A stretch of 64,000 bases of DNA from Nocardioides nematodiphilus (GCF_020216525.1 NZ_JAIWOY010000007.1:149097-213096); one strand, 5' to 3'. Shown: positions 15,797-26,944, counted from the first letter of the stretch. A program made the numbers and translations. The notes: a model not told the origin generated them from the letters alone.

Positions 15797-16473
15797 ATGC
15801 GGGTGCTGGTGGCCGAGGACGACCCCCGGCTCGGGACGCTTCTGGAGGATGCCCTGACCGAGGCCGGCTGGCGCGTCGACCTGGTCGTCGACGGTCGTAC
15901 CGCGTATGCCTCGGCGCTCGAGGGCGGCTACGACGTCCTGCTGCTCGACTGGATGCTGCCGGGCCAGGACGGTGTCACCGTCTGCCGGCGGCTGCGCGAC
16001 CTGGGCGTCACCACACCGACCCTGATGCTGACCGCCCGCAACGCCGTCCGGGACCGGATCGAGGGCCTCGACGCCGGCGCCGACGACTATCTGGCCAAGC
16101 CCTTCGACCTCGACGAGCTGCTCGCGCGGCTACGGGCGCTGCACCGCCGCTCGGGCTTCGAGGCGCCCTCGTCGATCCACGCCGTCGGCGACCTCGTGCT
16201 GGACACCGCCGCACGACGCGTGCGACGCGGCGAGGTCGAGATCGCGCTCGGTGCGCGCGAGTTCGACATCCTGGCGCTGCTGATGGCCAACGCCGGCCGG
16301 GCGGTGTCGCGCTTCGACATCCTGGAGGAGGTCTGGGACGGGGAGACCGACCTGCGCAGCAACGTCATCGACGTCCATCTCGCCTCGATCCGGGCGAAGA
16401 TCGACCGCCCCTTCGGGGCACGTCGACCATCACCACGCTGCGCGGGGCCGGTTACCGGGTGGAGACCTCGTGA
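15797..16473 (+). CDS. OmpR-type response regulator, frameshifted near its end
   Basis: The receiver domain is complete: Asp-Asp at residues 8-9, phosphoacceptor Asp51 in 'LLLDWML', and Lys101 in 'LAKPFD'. A winged-helix DNA-binding domain follows ('LGAREFDILALLM', 'VIDVHLASIRAKIDRPFG'). At the GGGG run 16415-16418 the frame is lost. The expected ending 'TSTITTLRGAGYRVETS' continues in another frame to the TGA at 16471-16473; without repair translation runs on to 16933. Two bases fewer or one more at the G-run would restore it. The following kinase GTG overlaps the shifted-frame stop (GTGA), which argues the frame was intact recently or that the sequence has an error here. Confidence 0.8.
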
Positions 16474-17852
16474 GACGGTTGCGGTCGCTGCCGCTGCGCG
16501 TGCGCCTGGTCGCGGGCTTCGTGGCCGCGATGCTGGTCGTGCTGAGCGGCACCGGGGCGTTCCTGTACTGGCGGGTGCAGTACGGCCTGGACCGGCAGCT
16601 CGACGCCACCCTCACCCAGGCCTCACAGACCATCGAGCCGCTGCTCGGCGCCGACGGCGTGCCGAGCGACGCGACCCGGGCCGACGCGACCGGTGTCGGC
16701 TGGCAGGTGCTCACCACCGACGGAGACGTGGTCGCCTCGGGGGGACTCCTGGCCGGCCGTACGCGGGTGCCGGTCGGCACGCTCCGCCCCGGGACCCACC
16801 TGTTCGACGTCGGCACGATCCTGCCCGTCTCCCCCGCGCCCCTGCGGGTCATGGTGACGTGGCTGGCCGCGCCCAGCACCGAGTACCTGGTGCTCGCGGT
16901 CAATCGCGACCACCGCGACGAGTCGCTGCGTGAGCTGCTGGTGCAGCTCCTCATCGCCGGCTTCGGCGCGCTGCTGGTCACCGCCCTGGTCGGTGACCTG
17001 CTCGCGCGGCTCGCCCTGCGCCCGGTGGAGCGCTACCGGATCCGGGCCCAGGAGATCAGCGCCGGCGCGCCCCACCTGCGTCTCGAGGTGCCCGACGACC
17101 GCGACGACGAGGTCACCCGGCTGGGCCGCACCCTCAACGAGATGCTCGGCAGTCTTGAGAGTGCCCTGGAGCGCGAGCGGCGCTTCGTCGACGAGGCCAG
17201 CCACGAGCTGCGCACTCCCCTGACGCTGTTGCGCGGCCGGCTCCAGCTCGCCCGCCGGCGCGCCCGCACCGTCGCCGAGCACGAGCAGATCCTGGACGAG
17301 CTCGCCGTGGACACCGATCGCCTGGTCACGCTCTCCGAGCAGCTCCTCGACCTGGGTGCCCCGGTCACGGCCGGCACCGCCGACGCAGCGGCTGTCGTCT
17401 CAGCCGTGGCGCAGCGTCATCGAGCCGCTGGACACGCGGCGCTGCACCTGCGGCTGCCGGACTCCCCTGCTCTGGTCGCGTGCCCACCGGAGGTCCTGGA
17501 GCGCATCCTGGTCAACCTGGTGACCAACGCGCTGCGCCACGGCACCGAGCCGGTCGCCGTCCGGGTGAGCGCGCTGAGCGCGTGGACCGTGCTCCAGGTC
17601 TCGGACGAGGGGCCGGGGATGGCACCGGATCTCCTCGAGCGCGCGACCGAGCGCTTCGCCCGTTCCGACGACGCCCGCGCGCGGCCGGGTGTGGGCCTGG
17701 GGCTGGCGCTGGTGGAGCACCTGGTCGGTGGCGCGGGTGGCGAGCTGCGGCTGTGCAGCGCAGGTCACCACGTCAGCCACGGCGTCGCCTCGGGTGTCCC
17801 GTGCACGCACGACGACAGGATGACCGTCACGGTCATCCTGCCGAGCAGCTGA
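16470..17852 (+). CDS. Sensor histidine kinase, HAMP type
   Basis: A 460-residue kinase with two membrane helices (residues about 13-32 and 153-175) around a ~120-residue extracellular sensor, a HAMP linker ('LALRPVERYRIRAQEI'), and a dimerisation domain with His245 in 'ASHELRTPL'. The ATPase domain has N-box 'NLVTNALRHG', G1 'DEGPGM' and G2 'GVGLGLALVEHL'. It is coupled by GTGA to the response regulator. The pair faces the ABC exporter operon across a 70-base gap, so it most likely controls that exporter, sensing an envelope-acting compound. That role is inferred from context. Confidence 0.9.
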   Translation: MRRLRSLPLRVRLVAGFVAAMLVVLSGTGAFLYWRVQYGLDRQLDATLTQASQTIEPLLGADGVPSDATRADATGVGWQVLTTDGDVVASGGLLAGRTRVPVGTLRPGTHLFDVGTILPVSPAPLRVMVTWLAAPSTEYLVLAVNRDHRDESLRELLVQLLIAGFGALLVTALVGDLLARLALRPVERYRIRAQEISAGAPHLRLEVPDDRDDEVTRLGRTLNEMLGSLESALERERRFVDEASHELRTPLTLLRGRLQLARRRARTVAEHEQILDELAVDTDRLVTLSEQLLDLGAPVTAGTADAAAVVSAVAQRHRAAGHAALHLRLPDSPALVACPPEVLERILVNLVTNALRHGTEPVAVRVSALSAWTVLQVSDEGPGMAPDLLERATERFARSDDARARPGVGLGLALVEHLVGGAGGELRLCSAGHHVSHGVASGVPCTHDDRMTVTVILPSS

Positions 17853-17861
17853 CCGACTGGG

Positions 17862-18323
17862 CTACGCCTCGGCGACGGCCTTGAGGTGCGTGAGCGTGGT
17901 GCCGAGCGCCTGCTCGAGCTCGTCCGCGTGGCCCTCGCTGCCGCCGAGCAGCGTGGCGGCGAACGCCCGGCCGAGCGGGTGGAGCCGCTTCGGGACGGGG
18001 CGGCGCTGGGTGAGTTGGGTGCCGCCGTCCTCCTCGCTGAGCTCGAAGATCCAGCGGGCCCCGCTGAGCGGCGTGTCCCAGGCGATCGAGCGCTTCGGCT
18101 TGAGGTCGACGATGACGTTGGTGGTCGGCCAGTAGACCCAGCCGCGCTTGTTGACGCCGACGTACTGCTGGCCCACCCGCAGGCCGCCGCGCAGCATCGG
18201 CCTCATCGTGAGCAGCTCGGGGCTCGCGTCCACGAGGTTGCGGAAGTCGGTCAGGACGGCCCAGACCTTCTCGACGGGCGCAGCGATCTGGACGGACGCG
18301 GTGAGCTCGCGGTCGGCACTCAT
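17862..18323 (-). CDS. SRPBCC (START-like) family protein
   Basis: A 153-residue protein of the SRPBCC helix-grip fold: 'ASVQIAAPVEKVWAVLTDF' starts the first strand and helices, and the C-terminal long helix ends with 'ELEQALGTTLTHLKAVAEA'. Members bind hydrophobic ligands in a deep pocket. It is a single gene, convergent with the histidine kinase, and has both a close -10 element and a palindrome directly upstream, so it may be regulated by its own transcription factor. The ligand is unknown. Confidence 0.85.
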   Translation of the reverse strand: MSADRELTASVQIAAPVEKVWAVLTDFRNLVDASPELLTMRPMLRGGLRVGQQYVGVNKRGWVYWPTTNVIVDLKPKRSIAWDTPLSGARWIFELSEEDGGTQLTQRRPVPKRLHPLGRAFAATLLGGSEGHADELEQALGTTLTHLKAVAEA

Positions 18324-18330
18324 GGCGCCG

Positions 18331-18336
18331 ACGCTA
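18331..18336 (-). promoter_or_regulatory. -10 element of the SRPBCC gene
   Basis: TAGCGT on the minus strand, seven bases before the ATG at 18323; probable leaderless start. Confidence 0.5.
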
Positions 18337-18347
18337 GCAGCAGGAAT

Positions 18348-18364
18348 ACTGGTGAGTAACCAGT
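18348..18364. promoter_or_regulatory. Perfect palindrome upstream of the SRPBCC gene
   Basis: ACTGGT-N5-ACCAGT sits 12 bases upstream of the -10 element of the SRPBCC gene and just after the end of the nitronate monooxygenase-like gene. The spacing fits a TetR-type operator over the promoter. It could also act as a weak hairpin for the upstream gene. Confidence 0.45.
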
Positions 18365-18368
18365 TGTC

Positions 18369-19391
18369 TCAGAGCTGCGTCGCCAGGCGTCGCAGCGTGT
18401 CGGAGGCTGGCCCCGTCGTCGCGTTGCGGGAGCCGGTGCCCGCCCACAGGTGGACCCGGTCCGGATCGCCCGCCTCGGCCGCCGCGCGGCGCAGGCCCCG
18501 GGTGAGGTGGTGGATGGCGGGATAGCCGTACGGCGCCTCGGCCTCGTGCGCGTCGATGAAGGCGTTGCGCAGGCCGCGGGCGGGCCGACCGGTGAACGCC
18601 CTGGTGATGACCGTCTCGGTGAAGCGGGGGTCTGCGAGTGCGTCCCGGTGGGTGCGCGAGGCACCGCTCTCGTCGGTGCGCAGCAGCAGCGTGCCGACAG
18701 CGACCGCGTCGGCACCGGCCGCGAGGATCGTCCGGACCGCGTCGGGGCCGTCGACGCCGCCGCCGGCGATGACGGGGAGGCGGGTGGCCGCGACCACGTC
18801 CCGTACGAGCGCCTCGGTGGCGATCGGGTGGATGGGCCGGCGCGGGTCGTGCGTGCCACTGTGCCCGCCGGCCGCGCTCCCCTGCGCGATCAGGCCGTCG
18901 ACGTCGAGCGCGGCGGCGGCCCGCGCCTCCTCGACCGTGGTGACGGTGACCAGCACCCGCGTGCCGACGCGTTGCAGCGCCCGCACGTCCTTCGCTGCCG
19001 GCAGGCCGAACGTGATCGACACGACGGGCACCGGATCGCGCACGAGCAGGTCGACCTTGGCCGGCCAGTCGTCGTCGTCCTCGCGCAGCGGCGCGGCGCC
19101 CAGATCGATGCCGAAGCGATCGGCCTCGGGCTGCAGAAGGCCGGCGTAGCGACGGAAGTCCGGCTCCGTGAGGCCCGACGCTCCGGGCAGGAACAGGTTG
19201 ACGCCGAGCTCTGAAAGACCGCGCTCGCGCGCCGCGGCGATGTCCGAGGCCATCGCATCAGCGCTCTTGTATCCGGCTGCGAGGAACCCGAAGCAGCCGG
19301 CGGACGCCGCTGCGGCGACCAGGTCGAGCGTGGTGGCGCCGCCGGCCATCGGCGCGGCGACCAGGGGCAGGTCGGTCCCAAGGAGACTCAC
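18369..19391 (-). CDS. Nitronate monooxygenase-like flavoprotein
   Basis: A 340-residue FMN-dependent TIM barrel of the nitronate monooxygenase (2-nitropropane dioxygenase) family. It opens with 'PLVAAPMAGG' and has 'GFLAAGYKSADAM' near residue 33. 'AQGSAAGGHSGTH' near 175 carries the catalytic His, and 'VIAGGGVDGPDAVRTILAAGADAVAVGTLLL' spans the phosphate-binding loop. It oxidises nitronates or acts as a related quinone reductase. The GTG at 19391 has AGGA seven bases upstream and starts right at the family N-terminus; a GTG at 19409 is the alternative. It lies 24 bases downstream of the CsoR-like gene on the same strand, so the two may be cotranscribed. Confidence 0.88.
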   Translation of the reverse strand: MSLLGTDLPLVAAPMAGGATTLDLVAAAASAGCFGFLAAGYKSADAMASDIAAARERGLSELGVNLFLPGASGLTEPDFRRYAGLLQPEADRFGIDLGAAPLREDDDDWPAKVDLLVRDPVPVVSITFGLPAAKDVRALQRVGTRVLVTVTTVEEARAAAALDVDGLIAQGSAAGGHSGTHDPRRPIHPIATEALVRDVVAATRLPVIAGGGVDGPDAVRTILAAGADAVAVGTLLLRTDESGASRTHRDALADPRFTETVITRAFTGRPARGLRNAFIDAHEAEAPYGYPAIHHLTRGLRRAAAEAGDPDRVHLWAGTGSRNATTGPASDTLRRLATQL

Positions 19392-19415
19392 GGGACCATC
19401 CTGCAACACGGCCGG

Positions 19416-19676
19416 TCAGGCCAGGGCGAGGAAGAGCTTCTCCAGCTTCTTGCTGTCGACGCTCTCGGGGCCGCCCTCCGCCAGGCACTGCTGCAGGCCG
19501 GTGGCCACGAGCGCGTACCCGCCGCGCGCGATCGCCTTGTTGACCGCAGCGAGCTGGGTGAGCGCGTCCTCGCACTCCGAGCCGTCCTCGAGCATCCGGA
19601 TCACGGATGTCAGATGGCCGTTGGCGCGCTTGAGTCGCGTGATGATCGCCTTGGTGTCCTCGGGCTCGAGTCGCAT
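19416..19676 (-). CDS. CsoR/CstR-family thiol or metal-responsive repressor
   Basis: An 86-residue all-helical repressor of the DUF156 family ('TKAIITRLKRANGHLTSVIRML', 'QLAAVNKAIARGGYAL'). The two conserved cysteines are present ('GSECEDAL' and 'LQQCLAEG'), but the His that completes the copper site of CsoR, four residues before the second Cys, is Gly here ('TGLQQC'). This resembles CstR-type persulfide sensors or another non-copper subgroup. It is divergent from the AhpD-like gene, with two C-tract/G-tract palindromes between them that fit CsoR-family operators. It likely represses both directions. Confidence 0.88.
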   Translation of the reverse strand: MRLEPEDTKAIITRLKRANGHLTSVIRMLEDGSECEDALTQLAAVNKAIARGGYALVATGLQQCLAEGGPESVDSKKLEKLFLALA

Positions 19677-19702
19677 GGAGCCTCCCTTCGTCGTGGATGA
19701 GT

Positions 19703-19723
19703 ATATATCCCCCAGGGGGGTTA
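19703..19723. promoter_or_regulatory. CsoR-family operator, site 1
   Basis: A CCCCC-x-GGGGGG palindrome flanked by A/T (ATAT...TTAT), the usual shape of CsoR/CstR operators. It lies 27 bases upstream of the repressor start. Confidence 0.65.
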
Positions 19724-19741
19724 TGCTCGGATCGTCACCAC

Positions 19742-19757
19742 ATCCCCCTCGGGGGTT
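19742..19757. promoter_or_regulatory. CsoR-family operator, site 2
   Basis: ATCCCCC-TC-GGGGGTT, a second copy of the same operator shape, 18 bases upstream of the AhpD-like gene and therefore over its promoter or leader. Confidence 0.65.
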
Positions 19758-19775
19758 CTACCGGAAGGAAGCCCG

Positions 19776-20153
19776 ATGGCCGACCACTCCTCGCACGGCA
19801 AGCAGGTCCTCACCGAGCTCGCACCCCTGGGGCGCAACCTGCGGCACGCGATCCCGGACGTGTACAAGGGCTTCGGTGAGCTCTCCAAGGCGGCCTTCGC
19901 CGACGGCGAGCTGGACCGCAAGTACAAGGAGCTCATCGCGCTGGCCATCGGCGTCGTCGAGGGCTGCGACGGCTGCATCGCCTCGCACAGTCAGTCGGCC
20001 GTCCGCGCCGGTGCGACCCGCCAGGAGGCGGCTGAGGCGATCGGCGTGACGTTCCTGATGCACGGCGGCCCGGCGACCGTGTACGGCGCCCGGGCCTACG
20101 ACGCCTTCTGCGAGTTCGCCGACGCCCTCGAGGCCGGCGAGCAGCCGTCCTGA
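19776..20153 (+). CDS. Carboxymuconolactone decarboxylase / AhpD-like protein
   Basis: A 125-residue protein of the CMD/AhpD superfamily. The conserved helix holds 'EGCDGCIASHSQSAV' near residue 64: a Cys-x2-Cys pair and a His four residues later, the redox centre of AhpD-like disulfide reductases. It probably handles peroxides, persulfides or other thiol chemistry in the cytoplasm. It is divergent from the CsoR/CstR-like repressor with an operator in front, and is followed on the same strand by a 54-residue Cys-rich protein, so the three genes look like one thiol-stress unit. Confidence 0.88.
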   Translation: MADHSSHGKQVLTELAPLGRNLRHAIPDVYKGFGELSKAAFADGELDRKYKELIALAIGVVEGCDGCIASHSQSAVRAGATRQEAAEAIGVTFLMHGGPATVYGARAYDAFCEFADALEAGEQPS

Positions 20154-20214
20154 TCGCCCGCACCCCCCCAGATCGCTCACACTCCCCCGATCCCCCGACT
20201 CCGAAGGAGCCACC

Positions 20215-20379
20215 ATGTGCCGACCCGTCGCCTGTCAGACCTGCGGCAAGACCACCTGGGCCGGATGCGGCCAGCACATCGCCGGTGTGAAGATGACCGT
20301 CCCCGCCGACCGCTGGTGCGACGGTCACGAGAAGGCCGAGCGTACGGGCGGCCTCTTCGCCCGCCTCCTCGGCCGCTGA
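20215..20379 (+). CDS. Small Cys-rich (CxxC) protein, 54 residues
   Basis: A short gene starting at ATG 20215 with AAGGAG six bases before it. The product begins 'MCRPVACQTCGKTTWAGCGQH' and later has 'RWCDGHEK', giving five cysteines and two histidines in the first 40 residues. They are arranged like a small zinc ribbon or metal-binding knuckle. Similar short proteins with 'CRPV-x-C-x2-CGKTTW-x-GCGQH' are common in actinobacteria but have no known function. It follows the AhpD-like gene by 61 bases and is likely under the same CsoR-type control. It could be a metal or sulfur carrier; that is inference. Confidence 0.8.
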   Translation: MCRPVACQTCGKTTWAGCGQHIAGVKMTVPADRWCDGHEKAERTGGLFARLLGR

Positions 20380-20486
20380 CCAGACCGGGCTCGCGTCAGC
20401 CCCGGAGGTAGGCGAGCACCGCGCTGACCCGACCATCGCTGTCGTGGTCGAGAGCGAGCGTGGCGCTCCTGGTCGCCGACCCCGGG

Positions 20487-20684
20487 TCAGCCTCGCTTCT
20501 GGATCAGGACCACGTAGCCCAGGGCCACGCCGAGGCCGCCCACGACCGGGCCGAAGTCGCGCGTCGTCCCGGTCGTGCCGAAGGTCCAGATCGCGCCGAG
20601 CACGATCAGCGCCAGGGCGACCAGGCCGAACATGATCTTCGCGGCGGTGTTGTCGCTGCCGTACCGGCTCTTGAGATCAGTCAT
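20487..20684 (-). CDS. Small two-helix membrane protein
   Basis: A 65-residue protein with two hydrophobic segments (about residues 17-35 and 44-61) and a short charged N-terminus. No family is recognised. It starts six bases after the end of metH on the same strand and could be translated from the metH transcript. A link to methionine metabolism is not implied. Confidence 0.6.
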   Translation of the reverse strand: MTDLKSRYGSDNTAAKIMFGLVALALIVLGAIWTFGTTGTTRDFGPVVGGLGVALGYVVLIQKRG

Positions 20685-20690
20685 CGGGGC

Positions 20691-24452
<3,762 letters not shown>

Positions 24453-24458
24453 GGCAAT

Positions 24459-24476
24459 CCTTCCAAGAATGGAAGG
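24459..24476 (-). promoter_or_regulatory. Ribosome-site hairpin of metH (riboswitch output)
   Basis: On the minus strand CCTTCCA-TTCT-TGGAAGG is a perfect 7-bp hairpin whose 3' arm holds the Shine-Dalgarno of metH. A nearby upstream TCCAAG can pair instead with the CTTGGA inside this hairpin, giving an alternative fold that would change access to the site. Confidence 0.7.
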
Positions 24477-24510
24477 CGTCCTTGGATCCCCGCGAGCATG
24501 ATCGCGACCA

Positions 24511-24567
24511 GCCGAGCGTGGCGGACTGCGGGATGAACCGGCACAGTCCGTTGCAACGCCTCTCGGC
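24511..24567 (-). promoter_or_regulatory. Probable S-adenosylhomocysteine (SAH) riboswitch
   Basis: Read on the minus strand, GCCGAG (24567-24562) and CTCGGC (24516-24511) close a P1 stem. An inner stem pairs CGGACTG with CAGTCCG (24550-24544 with 24528-24522). Between them stands AGGCGTTGCAACGG, and the 3' side reads CCACGCTCGGC. These match the conserved core of the SAH riboswitch class (GAG-GA-GCGCUGC-AAC-G and CCAGGCUCGG). Known members sit in front of SAH-recycling genes including metH and raise expression when SAH builds up. The ribosome-site hairpin downstream is a fitting expression platform. Confidence 0.83.
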
Positions 24568-24702
24568 GTCGTGAATTCTACGGGGTCCCTGCGCCGAGAA
24601 CCCACATCTGCCCGGATCGTGGCCCGGCGAGCGGCCTCGGCTCGCCGGCTCAGTCGCTCGGCACAGGCACGAGCAGGCTCGGCGCGGCCTCGCTCCCTCG
24701 CC

Positions 24703-24708
24703 TAGGCT
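24703..24708 (+). promoter_or_regulatory. -10 element of the PAC2 gene
   Basis: TAGGCT lies six bases before the GTG at 24715; probable leaderless start, though GGGGAGG between them could also bind a ribosome. Confidence 0.5.
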
Positions 24709-24714
24709 GGGGAG

Positions 24715-25563
24715 GTGATCGAGCTGGAGCAGACCCACGACCTCGTCGACCCGGTCGTCATCGCCGCCTTCGAGGGCTGGAACGATGCGGCCGATTCGGC
24801 CACCGGCGCGGTCGATCACCTGCTGGACATGTGGAACGCCCGGATCGTCGCCGAGCTCGACTCCGAGGACTACTACGACTTCCAGGTCAACCGCCCGCGG
24901 GTCAGCGCCGATGAGTCCGGCACGCGCCACATCACCTGGCCGACCACCCGGATCGCGGTGGCCTCCCCGCCAGGCCTGGGCCGTGACGTCATCCTGATCC
25001 GGGGCATCGAGCCGTCGATGCGCTGGCGCTCGTTCTGCGGTGAGCTGATGGGCGCGATCGAGTCCCTCGGCGGCCGGCTGGTCGTGACCCTCGGGGCGCT
25101 GCTGGCCGACACGCCGCACACCCGCCCGATCCCGGTCAACGGCAGCGCCAGCGACCCCACGCTGGCGGAGAAGCTCAACGTCGACCTGCCCACGTACGAG
25201 GGGCCGACCGGCATCGTCGGCGTCCTGCAGGCCGCCTGCGGCGAGGCCGGCATCCCGGCGGTGAGCTACTGGGCGGCGGTGCCGCACTACGTCGCGCAGC
25301 CCCCGTGCCCCAAGGCGACGCTGGCGCTGCTCGGCCAGCTCGAGGAGCTGCTCGGCTGCTCGATCCCCCAGGGCGACCTGCCCGAGGACGCCCGCGCCTG
25401 GGAGCGCGGCGTCGACGAGCTCGCCGAGGAGGACGAGGACATCGCCGACTACGTCCGCTCGCTCGAGGAGACCCGCGACACCGCGGACCTCCCCGAGGCC
25501 TCGGGCGAGGCGATCGCGCGGGAGTTCGAGAAGTACCTCAAGCGCCGGGGCGAGGAGAGTTGA
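24715..25563 (+). CDS. PAC2 family protein
   Basis: A 282-residue cytosolic protein of the PAC2 (proteasome assembly chaperone 2-like) family. 'AFEGWNDAADSATGAVDHLL' opens the fold, and 'GIEPSMRWRSFCGELMGAIESLGG' and 'TYEGPTGIVGVLQAACGEAGIPAVSYWAAVPHYV' in pieces are its hallmarks. The C-terminus is acidic and helical. Actinobacterial members are widespread, but their partner is not established; proteasome-linked roles have been suggested by homology. The GTG start sits just after a -10 element. It is convergent with mshC, which fits the common actinobacterial neighbourhood of these genes. Confidence 0.88.
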   Translation: MIELEQTHDLVDPVVIAAFEGWNDAADSATGAVDHLLDMWNARIVAELDSEDYYDFQVNRPRVSADESGTRHITWPTTRIAVASPPGLGRDVILIRGIEPSMRWRSFCGELMGAIESLGGRLVVTLGALLADTPHTRPIPVNGSASDPTLAEKLNVDLPTYEGPTGIVGVLQAACGEAGIPAVSYWAAVPHYVAQPPCPKATLALLGQLEELLGCSIPQGDLPEDARAWERGVDELAEEDEDIADYVRSLEETRDTADLPEASGEAIAREFEKYLKRRGEES

Positions 25564-25640
25564 GAAGTCACTTCCTGCGGTTCGAGTGTCCATCTCGAGC
25601 CACGGAAAGTGACCTCTCAAGCCACCAGAAGTGACCTCTC
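25561..25640. repeat. Inverted and direct repeat cluster between PAC2 and mshC
   Basis: TGAGAAGTCACTTCC (25561-25575) and GGAAAGTGACCTCTCA (25604-25619) form an imperfect inverted repeat, and a third copy, AGAAGTGACCTCTC, stands at 25627-25640. The region separates two convergent genes and probably folds as a two-way terminator. The three related copies also look like a repeated intergenic element. Confidence 0.55.
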
Positions 25641-25642
25641 GG

Positions 25643-26893
25643 CTAGAGGCTGAGGCCGAGCGCGGCGTCGAGGACCTTGCTGACCTGGGCCGCGGCGTCC
25701 TCGTCGCTGTGCTGGGCGAGGTGGCCCGAGCCACCGAGGGTGGCGTCCACCCAGGCCTGGACGGCGGCCACGGCGCGCGGGGCGTCGAGGTCGTCGGCGA
25801 TGGCCGCGAGCACCTCGGCGACGACCGGCTCGGCGGGGGCACCGGCACCGAGCGCGAGCGCCTTGCGCCACTGGCCGACGGTGTCGACGGCGTCGAAGAG
25901 CAGCTCGTCGGTCCACTCCCAGTCGGAGCGATAGTGATGGCGCAGCAGCACCAGGCGGATCGCCATCGGGTCGAGCTCGGCGTTGCGCAGCGCGGAGACG
26001 AAGACCAGGTTGCCCTTCGACTTCGACATCTTCTCGCCGAGGTAGCCGACCATGCCGCAGTGGGCGTACGCCTGCGCGAACGGGGCCGAGGAGTCGATCG
26101 TCTGCGCGTGCGCGGCACACATCTCGTGGTGCGGGAAGATCAGGTCCGAGCCGCCGCCCTGGACGGTGAAGCCGGCGCCCAGGTGCTCGCGGGCGATCGC
26201 GGCGCACTCGATGTGCCAGCCCGGGCGGCCCTTGCCCCACGGTGAGTCCCAGCTCGGCTCGCCCGGACGCTCGCCGCGCCACACCAGCGGGTCGAGCGGG
26301 TCCTTCTTGCCCGGCCGGTCCGGGTCGCCGCCGCGCTCGGGGAAGATCTCGAGCATCTGCTCGCGGCTGTACTGCGACTCGCCGCCGAACGCGTCGTCGG
26401 CGGAGATGGAGAAGTACAGGTCTTCCTCGACCTTGTAGACCGCGCCGGCCGCCTCGAGCTGCTTGATCAGCTCGATCACCAGCGGGATCGACTCGACGGC
26501 GCCGGTGTAGTTGGCAGGCGGGATGACGCGCAGCGCCTCCATGTCCTTGCGGAAGAGCTCGATCTCGCGCTCGGCCAGCTCCCGCCAGTCGATCTTCACC
26601 TTGGTGGCGCGCTCCAGCAGCGGGTCGTCGACGTCGGTGACGTTCTGTGCGTAGTTGACCGTGAGGCCGGCATTGAGCCACGCACGGTGCAGCAGGTCGA
26701 AGGTGACGTACGTGTTGGCGTGGCCCATGTGGGTCGCGTCGTACGGGGTGATGCCGCAGACGTAGAGCGAGGCGTTGCTGCCGACGGCGTCCAGCCCCAC
26801 CTCGACGAGGTCCTGACGGGCGGTGTCGAAGAGCCGGACCGCCGGGGCCGTGACCGGCAGAGCGGGGACGTCAGGTGCAGACCAGGCGCGCAT
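25643..26893 (-). CDS. mshC: L-cysteine:1D-myo-inositol 2-amino-2-deoxy-alpha-D-glucopyranoside ligase
   Basis: A 416-residue class I tRNA-synthetase-like ligase of mycothiol synthesis. It joins cysteine to GlcN-inositol at the cost of ATP. Visible motifs are the zinc and HIGH region '[17 protein letters not shown]' (residues about 40-56), 'WHIECAAIA' and '[10 protein letters not shown]' with further zinc ligands, and 'EKMSKSKGN' near 288. The start at 26893 gives '[13 protein letters not shown]', typical of MshC rather than CysS, and is preceded by TAGAGT seven bases upstream. It lies downstream of the SCO1664, DUF3090 and phosphomutase genes on the same strand. Confidence 0.95.
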   Translation of the reverse strand: MRAWSAPDVPALPVTAPAVRLFDTARQDLVEVGLDAVGSNASLYVCGITPYDATHMGHANTYVTFDLLHRAWLNAGLTVNYAQNVTDVDDPLLERATKVKIDWRELAEREIELFRKDMEALRVIPPANYTGAVESIPLVIELIKQLEAAGAVYKVEEDLYFSISADDAFGGESQYSREQMLEIFPERGGDPDRPGKKDPLDPLVWRGERPGEPSWDSPWGKGRPGWHIECAAIAREHLGAGFTVQGGGSDLIFPHHEMCAAHAQTIDSSAPFAQAYAHCGMVGYLGEKMSKSKGNLVFVSALRNAELDPMAIRLVLLRHHYRSDWEWTDELLFDAVDTVGQWRKALALGAGAPAEPVVAEVLAAIADDLDAPRAVAAVQAWVDATLGGSGHLAQHSDEDAAAQVSKVLDAALGLSL

Positions 26894-26900
26894 GCTCAGA

Positions 26901-26906
26901 ACTCTA
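26901..26906 (-). promoter_or_regulatory. -10 element of mshC
   Basis: TAGAGT on the minus strand, seven bases before the ATG at 26893, in the 51-base gap after the SCO1664-type gene; probable internal leaderless promoter. Confidence 0.5.
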
Positions 26907-26944
26907 AGGGAGTCCACCACGTGCCGTGCAGGTGGCTCCGCGAC

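Noticed and set aside
16474..16933. Continuation of the response regulator frame as a 378-residue protein
   Set aside because: After the G-run the frame is Arg/Pro/Ala-rich and overlaps the well-supported kinase in another frame.
20397..20500. A minus-strand stretch reading like the end of a SnoaL/NTF2-type protein
   Set aside because: Only about 30 codons ending in 'VSAVLAYLRG' are visible and they overlap the small membrane protein gene in another frame; too little to call a gene remnant.
25643..26893. Cysteinyl-tRNA synthetase (CysS)
   Set aside because: The HIGH and KMSKS motifs fit both, but the protein is shorter, lacks the C-terminal tRNA-binding region and starts '[13 protein letters not shown]', which is MshC.
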